Of a DNA stretch of 64,000 nucleotides, positions 33,230-41,772 are shown one piece after another. The DNA is from Paractinoplanes bogorensis (GTDB lineage: Bacteria > Actinomycetota > Actinomycetes > Mycobacteriales > Micromonosporaceae): the NCBI RefSeq assembly GCF_018829635.1, contig NZ_JAHKKG010000005.1, positions 620,001 through 684,000 of the forward strand. Direction: 5' to 3'. A program made the position numbers and the translations under genes. A model generated the notes under the pieces. It ran no database searches and was not told the origin of the DNA. It saw nothing but the letters and a program-made list of their open reading frames with translations. Position 1 is the stretch's first letter. Each line of letters starts with the position of its first letter.

Positions 33230-34348
33230 GTGGAACTGACGGCCGGTCACGCCCGGCGGATCTGGTTGCGGGCGCAACGGCTCGACACGCCCGAGCCGTT
33301 CGGGGCCGGACCGGAGGCGGTGGCCGCGGCCGTACGCCATCTCGGGTACGTGCAGATCGACACCATCCACGTCATCGAGCGGGCCCACCACCACATCCTG
33401 TTCAGCCGCGTCCCCGGCTACCGGCGGGCCGACCTGCAGCAGGCGCAGAGCACGGACAAGAGCGTGTTCGAGACGTGGACCCACGCCCTGTCGTACGCCC
33501 CGGCCGAGGACCTGCGGTTCTTCCTGCCCCGGATGCGGGAGCTGCGGACCGGCCCCTGGCTGAAGTGGCACGCCGCCGCCACCCCGCAGGACGTGCGGCG
33601 GGTGGTGGCCCGGGTCCGCGGCAACGGGCCGCTGACGATCCGCGACATCACCGACGACGTGCTGGTCGACAAGGACTGGCTGTGGGCCAGCCGGAAACCG
33701 TCGAAGCTGGCCCTGGAGATCGCGTTCAGCTGGGGACTGCTGACGGTCAGCCGGCGCGACGGCATGGTCAAGACGTACGAGCTGATGGACCGCCATTTCG
33801 GATGGACCAGCCCGCCGCGCCCGGCGACCGGACGGCAGCAACTGACCTACCGGCTCGACCGGGCCCTGCGCGCGCAGGGTGTCGTGAGCCTGGCCTCGAT
33901 CTGTTTCCACCGGCCGAACCTGAAGCCGACCGTCCGCGCGCTGCTCGAGCAGCGGGTCCGGCGCCGGGAGCTGGTGCCGGTGAGCGTGGCCGGCGTCGAG
34001 CACTGGGCCGCCCCCGACACCCTGGACGCCAGTCCCGCCGCGTCGGAAGCGGTGCATCTGCTGTCACCGTTCGACCCGCTGATCATCCAGCGGGAACGGC
34101 TCGAGCGGTTCTTCGGCTACCGGCACGTCTTCGAGGCGTACCTGCCCAAGGCCAAGCGCCGGTACGGCTACTTCGCCCTGCCGGTGCTCGTCGGTGACCG
34201 GGTCGTCGCCGTGCTCGACCTGAAGACCGACCGGGCCGCCGGGAAGCTGCTCGTGCAGCAGTGGACCCGGACCGGGGACCCGGTGCACCGGGCCGCCATC
34301 GAGGCGGCGCTGGACCGGTTCGAGCGGTTTCAGCTGGCCGGCGCATAG
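33230..34348 (+). CDS. Winged-helix DNA glycosylase of the YcaQ/AlkX family
   Basis: 372-residue HTH_42 protein. The conserved VQIDTIHVIERAHHHILFSR (key VQID, RAHHHILFSR) corresponds to the QxD active-site motif of YcaQ, a glycosylase that unhooks DNA interstrand crosslinks. Three winged-helix units follow, with PSKLALEIAFSWGLL and SPFDPLIIQRERLERFFGY near the C-terminus, both typical of the family. GTG 33230 is chosen. Actinobacteria that make DNA-damaging metabolites often carry several paralogues; whether this one serves self-resistance is open. Confidence 0.85.
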   Translation: MELTAGHARRIWLRAQRLDTPEPFGAGPEAVAAAVRHLGYVQIDTIHVIERAHHHILFSRVPGYRRADLQQAQSTDKSVFETWTHALSYAPAEDLRFFLPRMRELRTGPWLKWHAAATPQDVRRVVARVRGNGPLTIRDITDDVLVDKDWLWASRKPSKLALEIAFSWGLLTVSRRDGMVKTYELMDRHFGWTSPPRPATGRQQLTYRLDRALRAQGVVSLASICFHRPNLKPTVRALLEQRVRRRELVPVSVAGVEHWAAPDTLDASPAASEAVHLLSPFDPLIIQRERLERFFGYRHVFEAYLPKAKRRYGYFALPVLVGDRVVAVLDLKTDRAAGKLLVQQWTRTGDPVHRAAIEAALDRFERFQLAGA

Positions 34349-35427
34349 TCGGCACGGCGGGACCGGTCGTTCATCCAGGCCGGGATACGCAGGACGCCGG
34401 GATGACGGGCCTCCCAGCCCAACTGCCACACCGTGCTGCGGCAGACGAACTCCTTCAGCCGCGCCCCGGCCCGCCCGGCCAGGTGGCGGTCCACGGCGAC
34501 GTCGTCGCGGCCGGACATCTGGAACAGCCCGGAGCGGCGGCCCAGGCTCAGGCCTTCGCCGAGGAAACCCATCACGAACGGCCGCGGATCCCGGCCGGAC
34601 AGGCGGGCGATGACCGTGTCGGCGGCGGCCATGCCGAGCGGGCCGGCGGCCTGGCAGCTCATCCGCAGCGGGCGTCCGGACGGGGCCGCGCAGTCGCCGG
34701 CGGCCACGATGTGCGGGGAGTCGACGCTGGTCAGGGTCTCGTCGGTGAGCAGCCGTCCGGCCGGGTCGGTGGTCAGGCCGCTGCGCGCGGCCAGATCGGG
34801 CACGGCGAAACCGGTCGTCCACACGGTGACCGGGCTGGGCCGGGTGCTTCCGTCGGCCAGCTCCACGGTGTCCGCGGTGACGGCGGTGACCCGGGCGTCG
34901 ACCATGCTGACGCCGAGGCGCGTCAGTGAATCGGCGACCACGGCCCGGCCGCGTGGGTGCAGGTACGGGTTGAGCGGGCCGATCAGCGTGACCGTGGTGC
35001 CCTGCTCGGCGAGTTCGGCGGCCAGCTCGATGCCGGTCGGCCCGGCCCCGACAACGGTGACGGCGTCCGCGTGCGTATCGAAGAGCCGCTGGGCCGACGA
35101 CAGGTCGGCCACCGACGAGCTGTGGGCGGGGCCGCTGCCGACGGCGTACACGAGGTAGTCGTACGAGAGGACAGCGCCCGTGGACAGGGTGACGGTGCGG
35201 TCCGGGGCGCTGATCGTCTCCACGGTCGCGGTGATCCGGCGTACGCGGGAAGAAAGCACGTGATCGAAAGGGACGACCGGGTCGTAGGTGCCGGCCGCGA
35301 GCTGGTGCAGGCGGATCCGTTCGACGAAGGCGTCGCGTGGGTTGATCAGGGTGACGTCGGCGTGGCGGGACAGGCGGTTGGCGGCCAGCACCCCGGCATA
35401 GCCGCCGCCGGCAACAAGAATGTTCAT
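34330..35427 (-). CDS. FAD-dependent NAD(P)H dehydrogenase (NDH-2-like)
   Basis: 365-residue two-dinucleotide-binding flavoprotein. The FAD site is ILVAGGGYAGVLAANRL at residues 3-19, the NAD(P)H site VTVVGAGPTGIELAAELAE near 150, and the second FAD motif HIVAAGDCAAP near 270. It lacks an evident C-terminal membrane anchor, although NDH-2 enzymes may bind the membrane through amphipathic helices. ATG 35427 is fixed by the glycine-rich start. Its end overlaps the convergent glycosylase gene by 19 bp. Confidence 0.88.
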   Translation of the reverse strand: MNILVAGGGYAGVLAANRLSRHADVTLINPRDAFVERIRLHQLAAGTYDPVVPFDHVLSSRVRRITATVETISAPDRTVTLSTGAVLSYDYLVYAVGSGPAHSSSVADLSSAQRLFDTHADAVTVVGAGPTGIELAAELAEQGTTVTLIGPLNPYLHPRGRAVVADSLTRLGVSMVDARVTAVTADTVELADGSTRPSPVTVWTTGFAVPDLAARSGLTTDPAGRLLTDETLTSVDSPHIVAAGDCAAPSGRPLRMSCQAAGPLGMAAADTVIARLSGRDPRPFVMGFLGEGLSLGRRSGLFQMSGRDDVAVDRHLAGRAGARLKEFVCRSTVWQLGWEARHPGVLRIPAWMNDRSRRADYAPAS

Positions 35428-35481
35428 GGCCACAGGGCACCGCCCGGACCGGGTTTGTGACAGCTGACTAGCGTGGGCGGC

Positions 35482-35991
35482 ATGCCGATCTCGCCGTACA
35501 TCACCGGGCTGCGCGCCCACATCGGTCACGACCTGCTGCTCCTGCCGGGCGCGAGCGGGGTGGTCCGCGACGATGACGGGCGGATCCTGCTGATCCGGCG
35601 CTCGGACAACGGCCGCTGGTCGCTGCCGGCCGGGATGATCGACCCCGGGGAACAGCCGGCCGCGGCCGCGTTGCGCGAGATCGAGGAGGAGACCGGGGTG
35701 ATCGCCGAGATCGACCGGCTCGGCGGGGTGGCCATGCACGAGGCGCAGTATCCGAACGGCGACCGCTGCGAGTATCTGGCCGTGTGGTTCCGCTGCCGGG
35801 CGGTCGGCGGCGAGGCCCGGCCGGACGGCGACGAGACCCTGGAGGTCCGTTGGTTCGCCCCGGACGAGCTGCCCGAGGTCGGGGAGCTGACCACGCTGCG
35901 GATCAAGACGACGGCCGACCCGGACGGCCCGCCGTGGTTCGCCCAGCCCGGCGAGACGTACACCGAGCTGGGCCGGCGCCACGGGCTTTAG
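35482..35991 (+). CDS. Nudix hydrolase
   Basis: 169-residue Nudix protein that hydrolyses nucleoside diphosphate-X compounds. The Nudix box is GMIDPGEQPAAAALREIEEETG, with key residues G, E and REIEEETG at about residues 52-73, all catalytic Glu residues present. The N-terminal ITGLRAHIGHDLLLLPGASGVV suggests the subgroup often annotated as ADP-ribose or NTP pyrophosphohydrolase. Divergent from the flavoprotein gene. Confidence 0.9.
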   Translation: MPISPYITGLRAHIGHDLLLLPGASGVVRDDDGRILLIRRSDNGRWSLPAGMIDPGEQPAAAALREIEEETGVIAEIDRLGGVAMHEAQYPNGDRCEYLAVWFRCRAVGGEARPDGDETLEVRWFAPDELPEVGELTTLRIKTTADPDGPPWFAQPGETYTELGRRHGL

Positions 35992-36344
35992 AGTCCGAGG
36001 GCCACCCGCACCAGCGCGAGCGCTGTTTCGGGTGGCACCCCCAGGGCCGAGACCTTTTCCGCGTACGCGGTGGCCGCGCGCTGGGCCTGGGCCGAGGTGC
36101 CCGCCGCCCGGGCGGTGATGACCGTGCCCAGGCGGCCGCGGGTCTCCACGAGGCCGGCCAGTTCGAGCTCCCGGTAGGCACGCGCGACCGTGTTCACGGC
36201 CAGACCCAGGTCGGCGGCCAGGGCCCGTACGGGAGGAAGCTTCTCGCCCGCCACCAGAACCCCCGTGGAAGCCAGCTCGGCGATCCGCAGCCGGACCTGC
36301 TCGTACGGGGGTGTGGCGGCGTCGTGGTCGATGACGATGTCCAT
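35988..36344 (-). CDS. GntR family regulator, YtrA subfamily
   Basis: 118-residue GntR regulator. The winged helix covers residues 10-75 (PPYEQVRLRIAELASTG, LPPVRALAADLGLAVNTVARAY), and the effector part is only two short helices, as in YtrA-type proteins, which usually control adjacent transporters. Its ATG shares one base with the stop of the MFS gene upstream (TGATG), so it probably regulates that operon. Confidence 0.88.
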   Translation of the reverse strand: MDIVIDHDAATPPYEQVRLRIAELASTGVLVAGEKLPPVRALAADLGLAVNTVARAYRELELAGLVETRGRLGTVITARAAGTSAQAQRAATAYAEKVSALGVPPETALALVRVALGL

Positions 36345-37720
36345 CAGAGCAGTCTGGGGGGTGTGTTGCCCGCGGCGACGATGGCGCGGCGCATCGGCAC
36401 CAGGGCGAGCAGGATTCCACCGATCACGAAGAACACGACCAGGCTGATGATGCCGAGCCGGTAGCTGTCGGTGAGCTGGAAGATCAGGCCGAACAGCAGC
36501 GGGCCGAGCCAGCTGGTGCCCTTGTCGCTGATCTCGTAGAAGCCGTAGTACTCGCCTTCCTTGCCCTCCGGGATCAGCTGGGAGAACAGGCTGCGGCTGA
36601 GCGCCTGGCTGCCACCGAGGACCAGGCCGATGCCCGCGCCGAGCAGCATGAACGGCAGCGGCTGACCGGACGGCAGCCAGAACGCGGCCCCGATGACCAG
36701 CATCCACAGCACCAGGCTGAGCAGGACCGTCTTGCGGGCCCCGATGCGGGCGGCCAGGGCGCCGAGCAGCAGCGCGCCGCCGAAGGCGAGGAACTGCACG
36801 ATCAGGATGGTGACGATCAGGGTGGACTGGCCGAGGTCGAGTTCCTCGCTGCCGAACTGGGCGGCCAGGGCGATCACGGTCTGGATACCGTCGTTGTAGA
36901 CCAGGTAGGCGAGCAGGAAGAACAGCGTCAGCGGGTACGCCTTGAGGCTGCGCAACGTGTGCCCGAGCTGCTTGAACCCGTCGGTCAGCACGTTGCCGCG
37001 CTGCTCGGTGGCCCCGGCCGCGGGGTGCTCGCGGAGCCAGCGCAGCGGCAGCAGGGTGAACACGGCCCACCAGACGCCGGCGCTGACGATGCAGAACCGG
37101 GCGATGTCCATGGTGCGCTGGTCGTCGCCGTCGATCGACAGCAGCACCACGGCGACCAGGTTGGCCGCCAGCAGCAGCCCGCCGCCGAGGTAGCCGAGGG
37201 CCCAGCCGCGGCTGGACACCTTGTCCCGTTCGTCGGGGCCGGCCAGCTGGGGCAGGAACGAGTTGTAGACGACGATCGACGCCCCGAACGCGATGTTGGC
37301 GATCAGGAACAGGATCCCGCCGAGCCAGTACCGGTCGCCGGTGACGAACACGAACCCGATGGTGGCGGCGGCGCCGAGGAACGCGGCCGAGGCCAGCAGG
37401 GGCTTCTTGCGCGGGGCCCGGTCGGCGATGGCCCCCATGATCGGCAGCACGAAGACGGTCAGGAACACCGAGAGGCTGACCACGTACGGGAAGAAGGAGC
37501 CGGCGGCGACGCTGATGCCGAACGGGTGGACCCGGCCGGTGCAGTCGTCGGTGCCCAGGGGGCACCCGGCGGCGATCTCGGCGGTGGTGGTCAGGAACGG
37601 TCCGAGGAAGACGGTGACGACCGTGGTCGAGAAGGCCGAGTTGGCCCAGTCGTAGAAGTACCAGCCCGTGCGTTCCCGGCGGGCGGGGGCGGCGACGGTG
37701 TCAGTGCCGGGTGCGGCCAT
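36344..37720 (-). CDS. MFS transporter, UMF1/Atg22-like
   Basis: 458-residue integral membrane protein with about 12 hydrophobic helices. It opens TGWYFYDWANSAFSTTVVTV, the YDWANSAF motif being diagnostic of the UMF1 (Atg22-like) family. Later GAIADRAPRKKP and a LGGSQALSRSLFSQLIPEG segment are also typical. Members are thought to export or recycle small solutes such as amino acids; the substrate here is unknown. Forms an operon with the downstream GntR regulator. Confidence 0.9.
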   Translation of the reverse strand: MAAPGTDTVAAPARRERTGWYFYDWANSAFSTTVVTVFLGPFLTTTAEIAAGCPLGTDDCTGRVHPFGISVAAGSFFPYVVSLSVFLTVFVLPIMGAIADRAPRKKPLLASAAFLGAAATIGFVFVTGDRYWLGGILFLIANIAFGASIVVYNSFLPQLAGPDERDKVSSRGWALGYLGGGLLLAANLVAVVLLSIDGDDQRTMDIARFCIVSAGVWWAVFTLLPLRWLREHPAAGATEQRGNVLTDGFKQLGHTLRSLKAYPLTLFFLLAYLVYNDGIQTVIALAAQFGSEELDLGQSTLIVTILIVQFLAFGGALLLGALAARIGARKTVLLSLVLWMLVIGAAFWLPSGQPLPFMLLGAGIGLVLGGSQALSRSLFSQLIPEGKEGEYYGFYEISDKGTSWLGPLLFGLIFQLTDSYRLGIISLVVFFVIGGILLALVPMRRAIVAAGNTPPRLL

Positions 37721-37797
37721 GTGCTCGGCTCCAGATGTCGATCGTTGGCGCCGAAACTATGTCATCCCGCTCAGCGGCATGGACAGGGCCCGGATAC

Positions 37798-38289
37798 TCA
37801 GTTCTGCTGCCACCAACGGGCCAGGGTGCTCGTGGCCGGATCCTCGGAGTCGGCGAGGGCGGCCCACGGGTCCTGGGCGTCGGGCAGGTCGACGCCGGCG
37901 TATTCGGCGAGCTCCTCCGGGCGTACGGGAAGAGGGGTCTGATCGTCGATCCCGGCGTGGACGACGCCGAGGCTGCCGGTGTCGATCCAGGGGAAACCGT
38001 CGACGGGTTCGGGCAGGTCACCGACGTCGACGGTGGGCGGGAACACGTCGAGCGGGTCTTCGGTGACGACGTCGGCCGCGGCCGCGTGCTCGTGCAGCAC
38101 CTCCTCCGGCAGCTCCACGGGGGCCTCGGCGTGTTCGACGTGCTCGGGGATCTCGGGCGTGTCGTACAGGTCGTGGTGCTCGTCGTACTGCGGCTGGTCG
38201 AGGTGCCCGAAGTCGTCGTGCCCGGCGTGCGGGTCGTCGAAGATCGGGAAGTCCTCGTGGTGGTCGCCGAAGTCGTGGTGGTCGCTCAT
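37798..38289 (-). CDS. Acidic His-rich protein in dynamin operon
   Basis: 163-residue soluble, very acidic protein, last gene of the dynamin-like operon (4-bp overlap with the GTPase stop). The N-terminal 70 residues are packed with His, Asp and Glu (HHDFGDHHEDFPIFDDPHAG, YDEHHDLYD). The C-terminal part is less biased, with FPWIDTGSLGVVHAGIDD and an end WWQQN. No signal peptide or membrane helix. The His/Asp clusters could bind metal or the basic membrane-proximal parts of the GTPases; both are guesses. No family recognised. Confidence 0.75.
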   Translation of the reverse strand: MSDHHDFGDHHEDFPIFDDPHAGHDDFGHLDQPQYDEHHDLYDTPEIPEHVEHAEAPVELPEEVLHEHAAAADVVTEDPLDVFPPTVDVGDLPEPVDGFPWIDTGSLGVVHAGIDDQTPLPVRPEELAEYAGVDLPDAQDPWAALADSEDPATSTLARWWQQN

Positions 38290-40085
38290 CGGTTCTCCTC
38301 GTCGTGCGGCACGGGGGTCAGCACCCGGGCCCGGGTGAGCGCGGTGTCGGTGGCGCGCAGCTTCGCGCGGACCGTGTCGAGTTCCTGCTGGGCGGCGGCG
38401 CGTCGCCGGGAGCGCCCGGCGGCGTCCTCGGCGGCGGCCGCGTCGATCTCGGCGATGTGGGCGTCCAGGTCTTTGAGGCGTTTCTCGACGGCGTCGTCGA
38501 CGGCCACGCTGAGCGCGTACTGCAGGTCGGTGAACCGGTTGGCGATCTCGTCGGCCAGGGCGGCGCGGGCCTCGCCGAGCACGTCGCGCAGCCAGATCCG
38601 GGCCTGCTGCCGGTCGGTCTGCACCCGCCGCCGGTAGAGCACGTAGCCGCCCGCGGCCAGGCCGAGGCCGATCCCGGCGACCGGGATGAGCAGGCCCCCG
38701 CCGACGGCCAGGACGGACGCGCCGAGCATGGCGCCGCGCCCGGCCATGAACGCGATGCCGCCGGCCGACAGGGCGATGAGCAGGTTGTCGGCCGAGCCGT
38801 CGCGCGGCGGCGCGGCGTCCAGGGCGTGGCGCAGGGTGGCGTTGAGCCGGCCGAGCATGGCGGCGCGTTCCGCCTCGTCGAACACCGACGCCAGGACCTT
38901 CTCGCCGACCTGGGCGAACGTGTCTTCGAGCTGCTGCGACAGCTGCACCGCGACGGCCTGCAGTTCCGCGTCGAGGCGTTCGGGCAGCTTGGCCAGGGCC
39001 TCGCCGCGCCCCTTGTCGATGCTCTCGGAGAACTCCTGCTGGACGCCGGCGATGCGGGTGCGCAGCATGCCGACGGTCTCGACCCGGGCCCGCTGGGTCT
39101 CGGTGCTCAGCAGCAGCGTCCACTGCCGGGACTCGGTGCGTTTACGCGCGGCCAGGGCGGCCCGTTCGGCCCGCAGCTGCGCCGTCCGGACCGGGTCGGC
39201 CTCGACCGCCCGGACGCGGTCCTCCGCGACCGTTTCCAGGCGGACGAGCTCGCCGCGGGCGGCGCGGAGCACGTTGGCCAGCTCGAGCTGGTGCCCGCGG
39301 CCGCCCAGTTCGACCAGGGCGTGCTGCAGTTCGGCGATCTTCGACGCGTCGATGAGGGCGGCCTGGTCGGCCGGTCCGGCGTCCACGGCCAGTTCGGCCA
39401 GGGCGGACGACACGGCGAACCAGGACGCCGACGCGAACCGCGGGGCGTGGGCCTGCAGCAGGGCCTGGTTGTCGTCGAGGATGCGCCGCCACCCCGGATA
39501 CGCGTCGATCTTGGTGAGGGCGAACACGACGATGTCGATGCGTTCGCTCGCCGCGACCAGGAAGTCGAGTTCGGGCCGCGACAGCGGCGCCGACGCGTCG
39601 GCCACGAACAGCAGGGCGGTGGCCCGTTCGACCGCGGCCAGGGCGACCGCGGTGTGGGCCGGGTCGAGCCCGCCGACGCCGGGGGTGTCGAGCAGGCTCA
39701 GGTAGCGCAGCATCGGCGCCGGGTGCGACACCTCGATGCGGCGGGCCCGCTGCGCGCCGGTGGCCCACGAGGCCAGGTCGTCGATGGTGATCGGCTCGGC
39801 GGCGCCGGGCAGCCATGCCCGCATCCCCGGTTCACCCGGCACGAACTGCAGGTAGGTGGCGGTGGCCACGGCCGCGTCGACGGGGGACAGGCCGGGGACG
39901 CCGAGCAGGGCGTTGATCAGGGAGCTCTTGCCGCGTTTGGTCTCGCCGACGACCACCACCTGGGGGCGGGTGACCCGGCGGCGGCGCAGGTCGGCCAGTT
40001 CGGCACCGGCGTCCGGGTCCTGGGTGCGGACGTACGCCAAGGTGTCCTTGACCGTGCTGTCGAGCACCGGAGTCAGGTCGGTCAT
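38286..40085 (-). CDS. Dynamin-like GTPase with membrane segments
   Basis: 599-residue bacterial dynamin-like protein. GTPase motifs: G1 GETKRGKSSL near residue 49, G3 DTPGVGG near 140 and G4 LTKID near 190. Long helical, coiled-coil-like segments follow (AERAALAARKRTESRQW), then two closely spaced hydrophobic segments near 475-520 (LLIALSAGGIAFMAG, GGGLLIPVAGIGLGLAAGGYV) that would insert in the membrane, then more helix. It overlaps the second GTPase by 4 bp. The pairing recalls Streptomyces DynA/DynB in sporulation septation and mycobacterial IniA/IniC in membrane stress. Confidence 0.88.
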   Translation of the reverse strand: MTDLTPVLDSTVKDTLAYVRTQDPDAGAELADLRRRRVTRPQVVVVGETKRGKSSLINALLGVPGLSPVDAAVATATYLQFVPGEPGMRAWLPGAAEPITIDDLASWATGAQRARRIEVSHPAPMLRYLSLLDTPGVGGLDPAHTAVALAAVERATALLFVADASAPLSRPELDFLVAASERIDIVVFALTKIDAYPGWRRILDDNQALLQAHAPRFASASWFAVSSALAELAVDAGPADQAALIDASKIAELQHALVELGGRGHQLELANVLRAARGELVRLETVAEDRVRAVEADPVRTAQLRAERAALAARKRTESRQWTLLLSTETQRARVETVGMLRTRIAGVQQEFSESIDKGRGEALAKLPERLDAELQAVAVQLSQQLEDTFAQVGEKVLASVFDEAERAAMLGRLNATLRHALDAAPPRDGSADNLLIALSAGGIAFMAGRGAMLGASVLAVGGGLLIPVAGIGLGLAAGGYVLYRRRVQTDRQQARIWLRDVLGEARAALADEIANRFTDLQYALSVAVDDAVEKRLKDLDAHIAEIDAAAAEDAAGRSRRRAAAQQELDTVRAKLRATDTALTRARVLTPVPHDEENR

Positions 40086-41584
40086 GACGTCCGCACCTGC
40101 TGCGCCAGAATATGAAAGCCCCGGTGGGCGACGTGGGCGATGCGGGACTGGGCCGGGCCGGCCCCCGCCACCGCGTAGACGCGCCACCGGTTGGCGGCGG
40201 CGACCGCGGCCGTGGCCAGCTCGTCGGCACCGGCGTCGGGCAGTCGCAGGATCCACCGCGGGTCGTCCGAGGTGGCCAGGCGGGTCAGTTCCTGCTCCCA
40301 GTCGGCGGGCAGCGGCACGGCGCCGGTCGCGACCCGCTGGGCGGCGTCGAGCAGCCGCAGCCGGTGGTAGGCCGGGTCGCGCAGCAGCCGTTCGACCGCG
40401 TCGCGCAGCCGCTCGCGGTCGCCTTCGTCGCGGGTGTGCCCGGCGAGCCGTTCGAGCCGGGACAGCGCCCAGCCCGCCTTGATCGCGTCGGACCGCCACC
40501 GGAACGCCTCCTGCAGCGTGTGCTGCAGCCGCGGGAATCCGGACGCGGCGACCAGCCGGCGGACCAGTTCACCGGTGGACAGGCGCGGGTCGGCGGCCAG
40601 CTGGGCCAGCGCGAACCCGATCCCGTACAGGTCGAGCAGCTGCAGCAGCCGCTCGCGGTGCTCGGCGCCGACCGGGCCGGGCCGGGTGCGGAACAGGTCG
40701 GCCGACGCCGTCGTGATCTTCAGCTCGGCCGCCGGCAGCTCGCTGAGTTGCTGCAACGCGTCCCGGTCGGCGCCGGTCAACCGGCCCGACTCGCCGGTCT
40801 CGGCCAGCAGACCGACCACCGGGACAACGTCCGACACCGTACGGGCGAGGAGCTGGGCCTGCTGATCGGCCAGCGGAGCGACCACCGGCCACGGGTCACC
40901 GGCCCCGCCGACCAGGGTGTCGACCTTGCCGAACACGCCGAGCGCGTTGATCGGGCTCGACGCCAGCCGCGCCGACGCGTCCCGGAAGGCTTCCAGCGCC
41001 CGTACGTCGTCGGCCCGCACCGCCTGCGTGAACACGTAGACGACGGCCTCGGCGGCGGCGACCTCCCCGGCCGAGTCGGCGTCGATGTCGGCGTCGAACG
41101 GGGCGGTCGAGGTGCCCACGGCCTCTTCGGCGCGGGCGCTCACGATCGTGTCGGTCGACGCCAGCCCGGGCGTGTCGACCACGGTCAGGTCGATCAGCTT
41201 CTCACTGGTGAGGGTGACATCCACGTAGGCGACCCGCGAGGCGGGCACACCGAGGCGCTGCGGGATCATCCCGTCGTCGTCGAGCGGCAGGCTCTTGCGC
41301 TCCCCGTCGCGCAGCACCACGTCGACCCGGTCGGCCGGCCCGTACCGGAACCGGGTGACCACCCGGGTGCACTCACCGACCGCGGTCGGCGCCACCCGGC
41401 GCCCGATCAACGCGTTGACGAGTGTCGACTTTCCGGCTTTCAGGCGACCCGCGATCGCAACCCGTAACGGCTCACCGAGCCGATCACGGATCTGAATGAG
41501 CTGGCCACCGGCCTCTTTCCCGACACGGGACGCCATTTCGTCACAGAGCGTCGCTACGCTGGCGCTCAGCGGGCCACTCACCAT
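40082..41584 (-). CDS. Dynamin-like GTPase, soluble partner
   Basis: 500-residue dynamin-family GTPase. G1 is IAGRLKAGKSTLVNAL (about 44-59), G2 probably the Thr in GECTRVVTRF, G3 VVDTPGL near 135 and G4 VFGKVD near 215. The remainder is helical, without clear membrane segments. First gene of a three-gene operon with the membrane-segmented GTPase and the acidic His-rich protein; all junctions are ATGA overlaps, so the products are probably made in balance and work as a complex on the membrane. Confidence 0.88.
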   Translation of the reverse strand: MVSGPLSASVATLCDEMASRVGKEAGGQLIQIRDRLGEPLRVAIAGRLKAGKSTLVNALIGRRVAPTAVGECTRVVTRFRYGPADRVDVVLRDGERKSLPLDDDGMIPQRLGVPASRVAYVDVTLTSEKLIDLTVVDTPGLASTDTIVSARAEEAVGTSTAPFDADIDADSAGEVAAAEAVVYVFTQAVRADDVRALEAFRDASARLASSPINALGVFGKVDTLVGGAGDPWPVVAPLADQQAQLLARTVSDVVPVVGLLAETGESGRLTGADRDALQQLSELPAAELKITTASADLFRTRPGPVGAEHRERLLQLLDLYGIGFALAQLAADPRLSTGELVRRLVAASGFPRLQHTLQEAFRWRSDAIKAGWALSRLERLAGHTRDEGDRERLRDAVERLLRDPAYHRLRLLDAAQRVATGAVPLPADWEQELTRLATSDDPRWILRLPDAGADELATAAVAAANRWRVYAVAGAGPAQSRIAHVAHRGFHILAQQVRTS

Positions 41585-41772
41585 GACTCGTCAGCCGGGC
41601 ACACTGTCGGTGAGAATGTGCAGACCACGGCCGGTGTCACGCGAGGCCCTCCTGATCGACTCGGGGCGGGCTGACAGGGGCACCGCCGCAGGCAACAGCC
41701 TACGGACAGCGCACGACCGGGGGATCCCAGGTTCGTGCCACGCACACCGAGAAATCGGGGAGAGGGGATCAG

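Noticed and set aside
34330..36420. Very long reading of the flavoprotein frame reaching to 36420
   Set aside because: The extra 330 codons run antisense through the Nudix and GntR genes. The glycine-rich FAD motif fixes the true start at 35427.
38304..40115. Long plus-strand open frame of about 600 codons antisense to the dynamin-like GTPase
   Set aside because: It mirrors the GC3 bias of the opposite-strand GTPase gene, is rich in Gly/Arg/Gln, and has no recognisable motif. The GTPase frame has complete G1, G3 and G4 motifs.
40112..41467. Plus-strand frame of about 450 codons antisense to the second GTPase
   Set aside because: Shadow of the real gene on the other strand; low-complexity composition and no conserved motifs.
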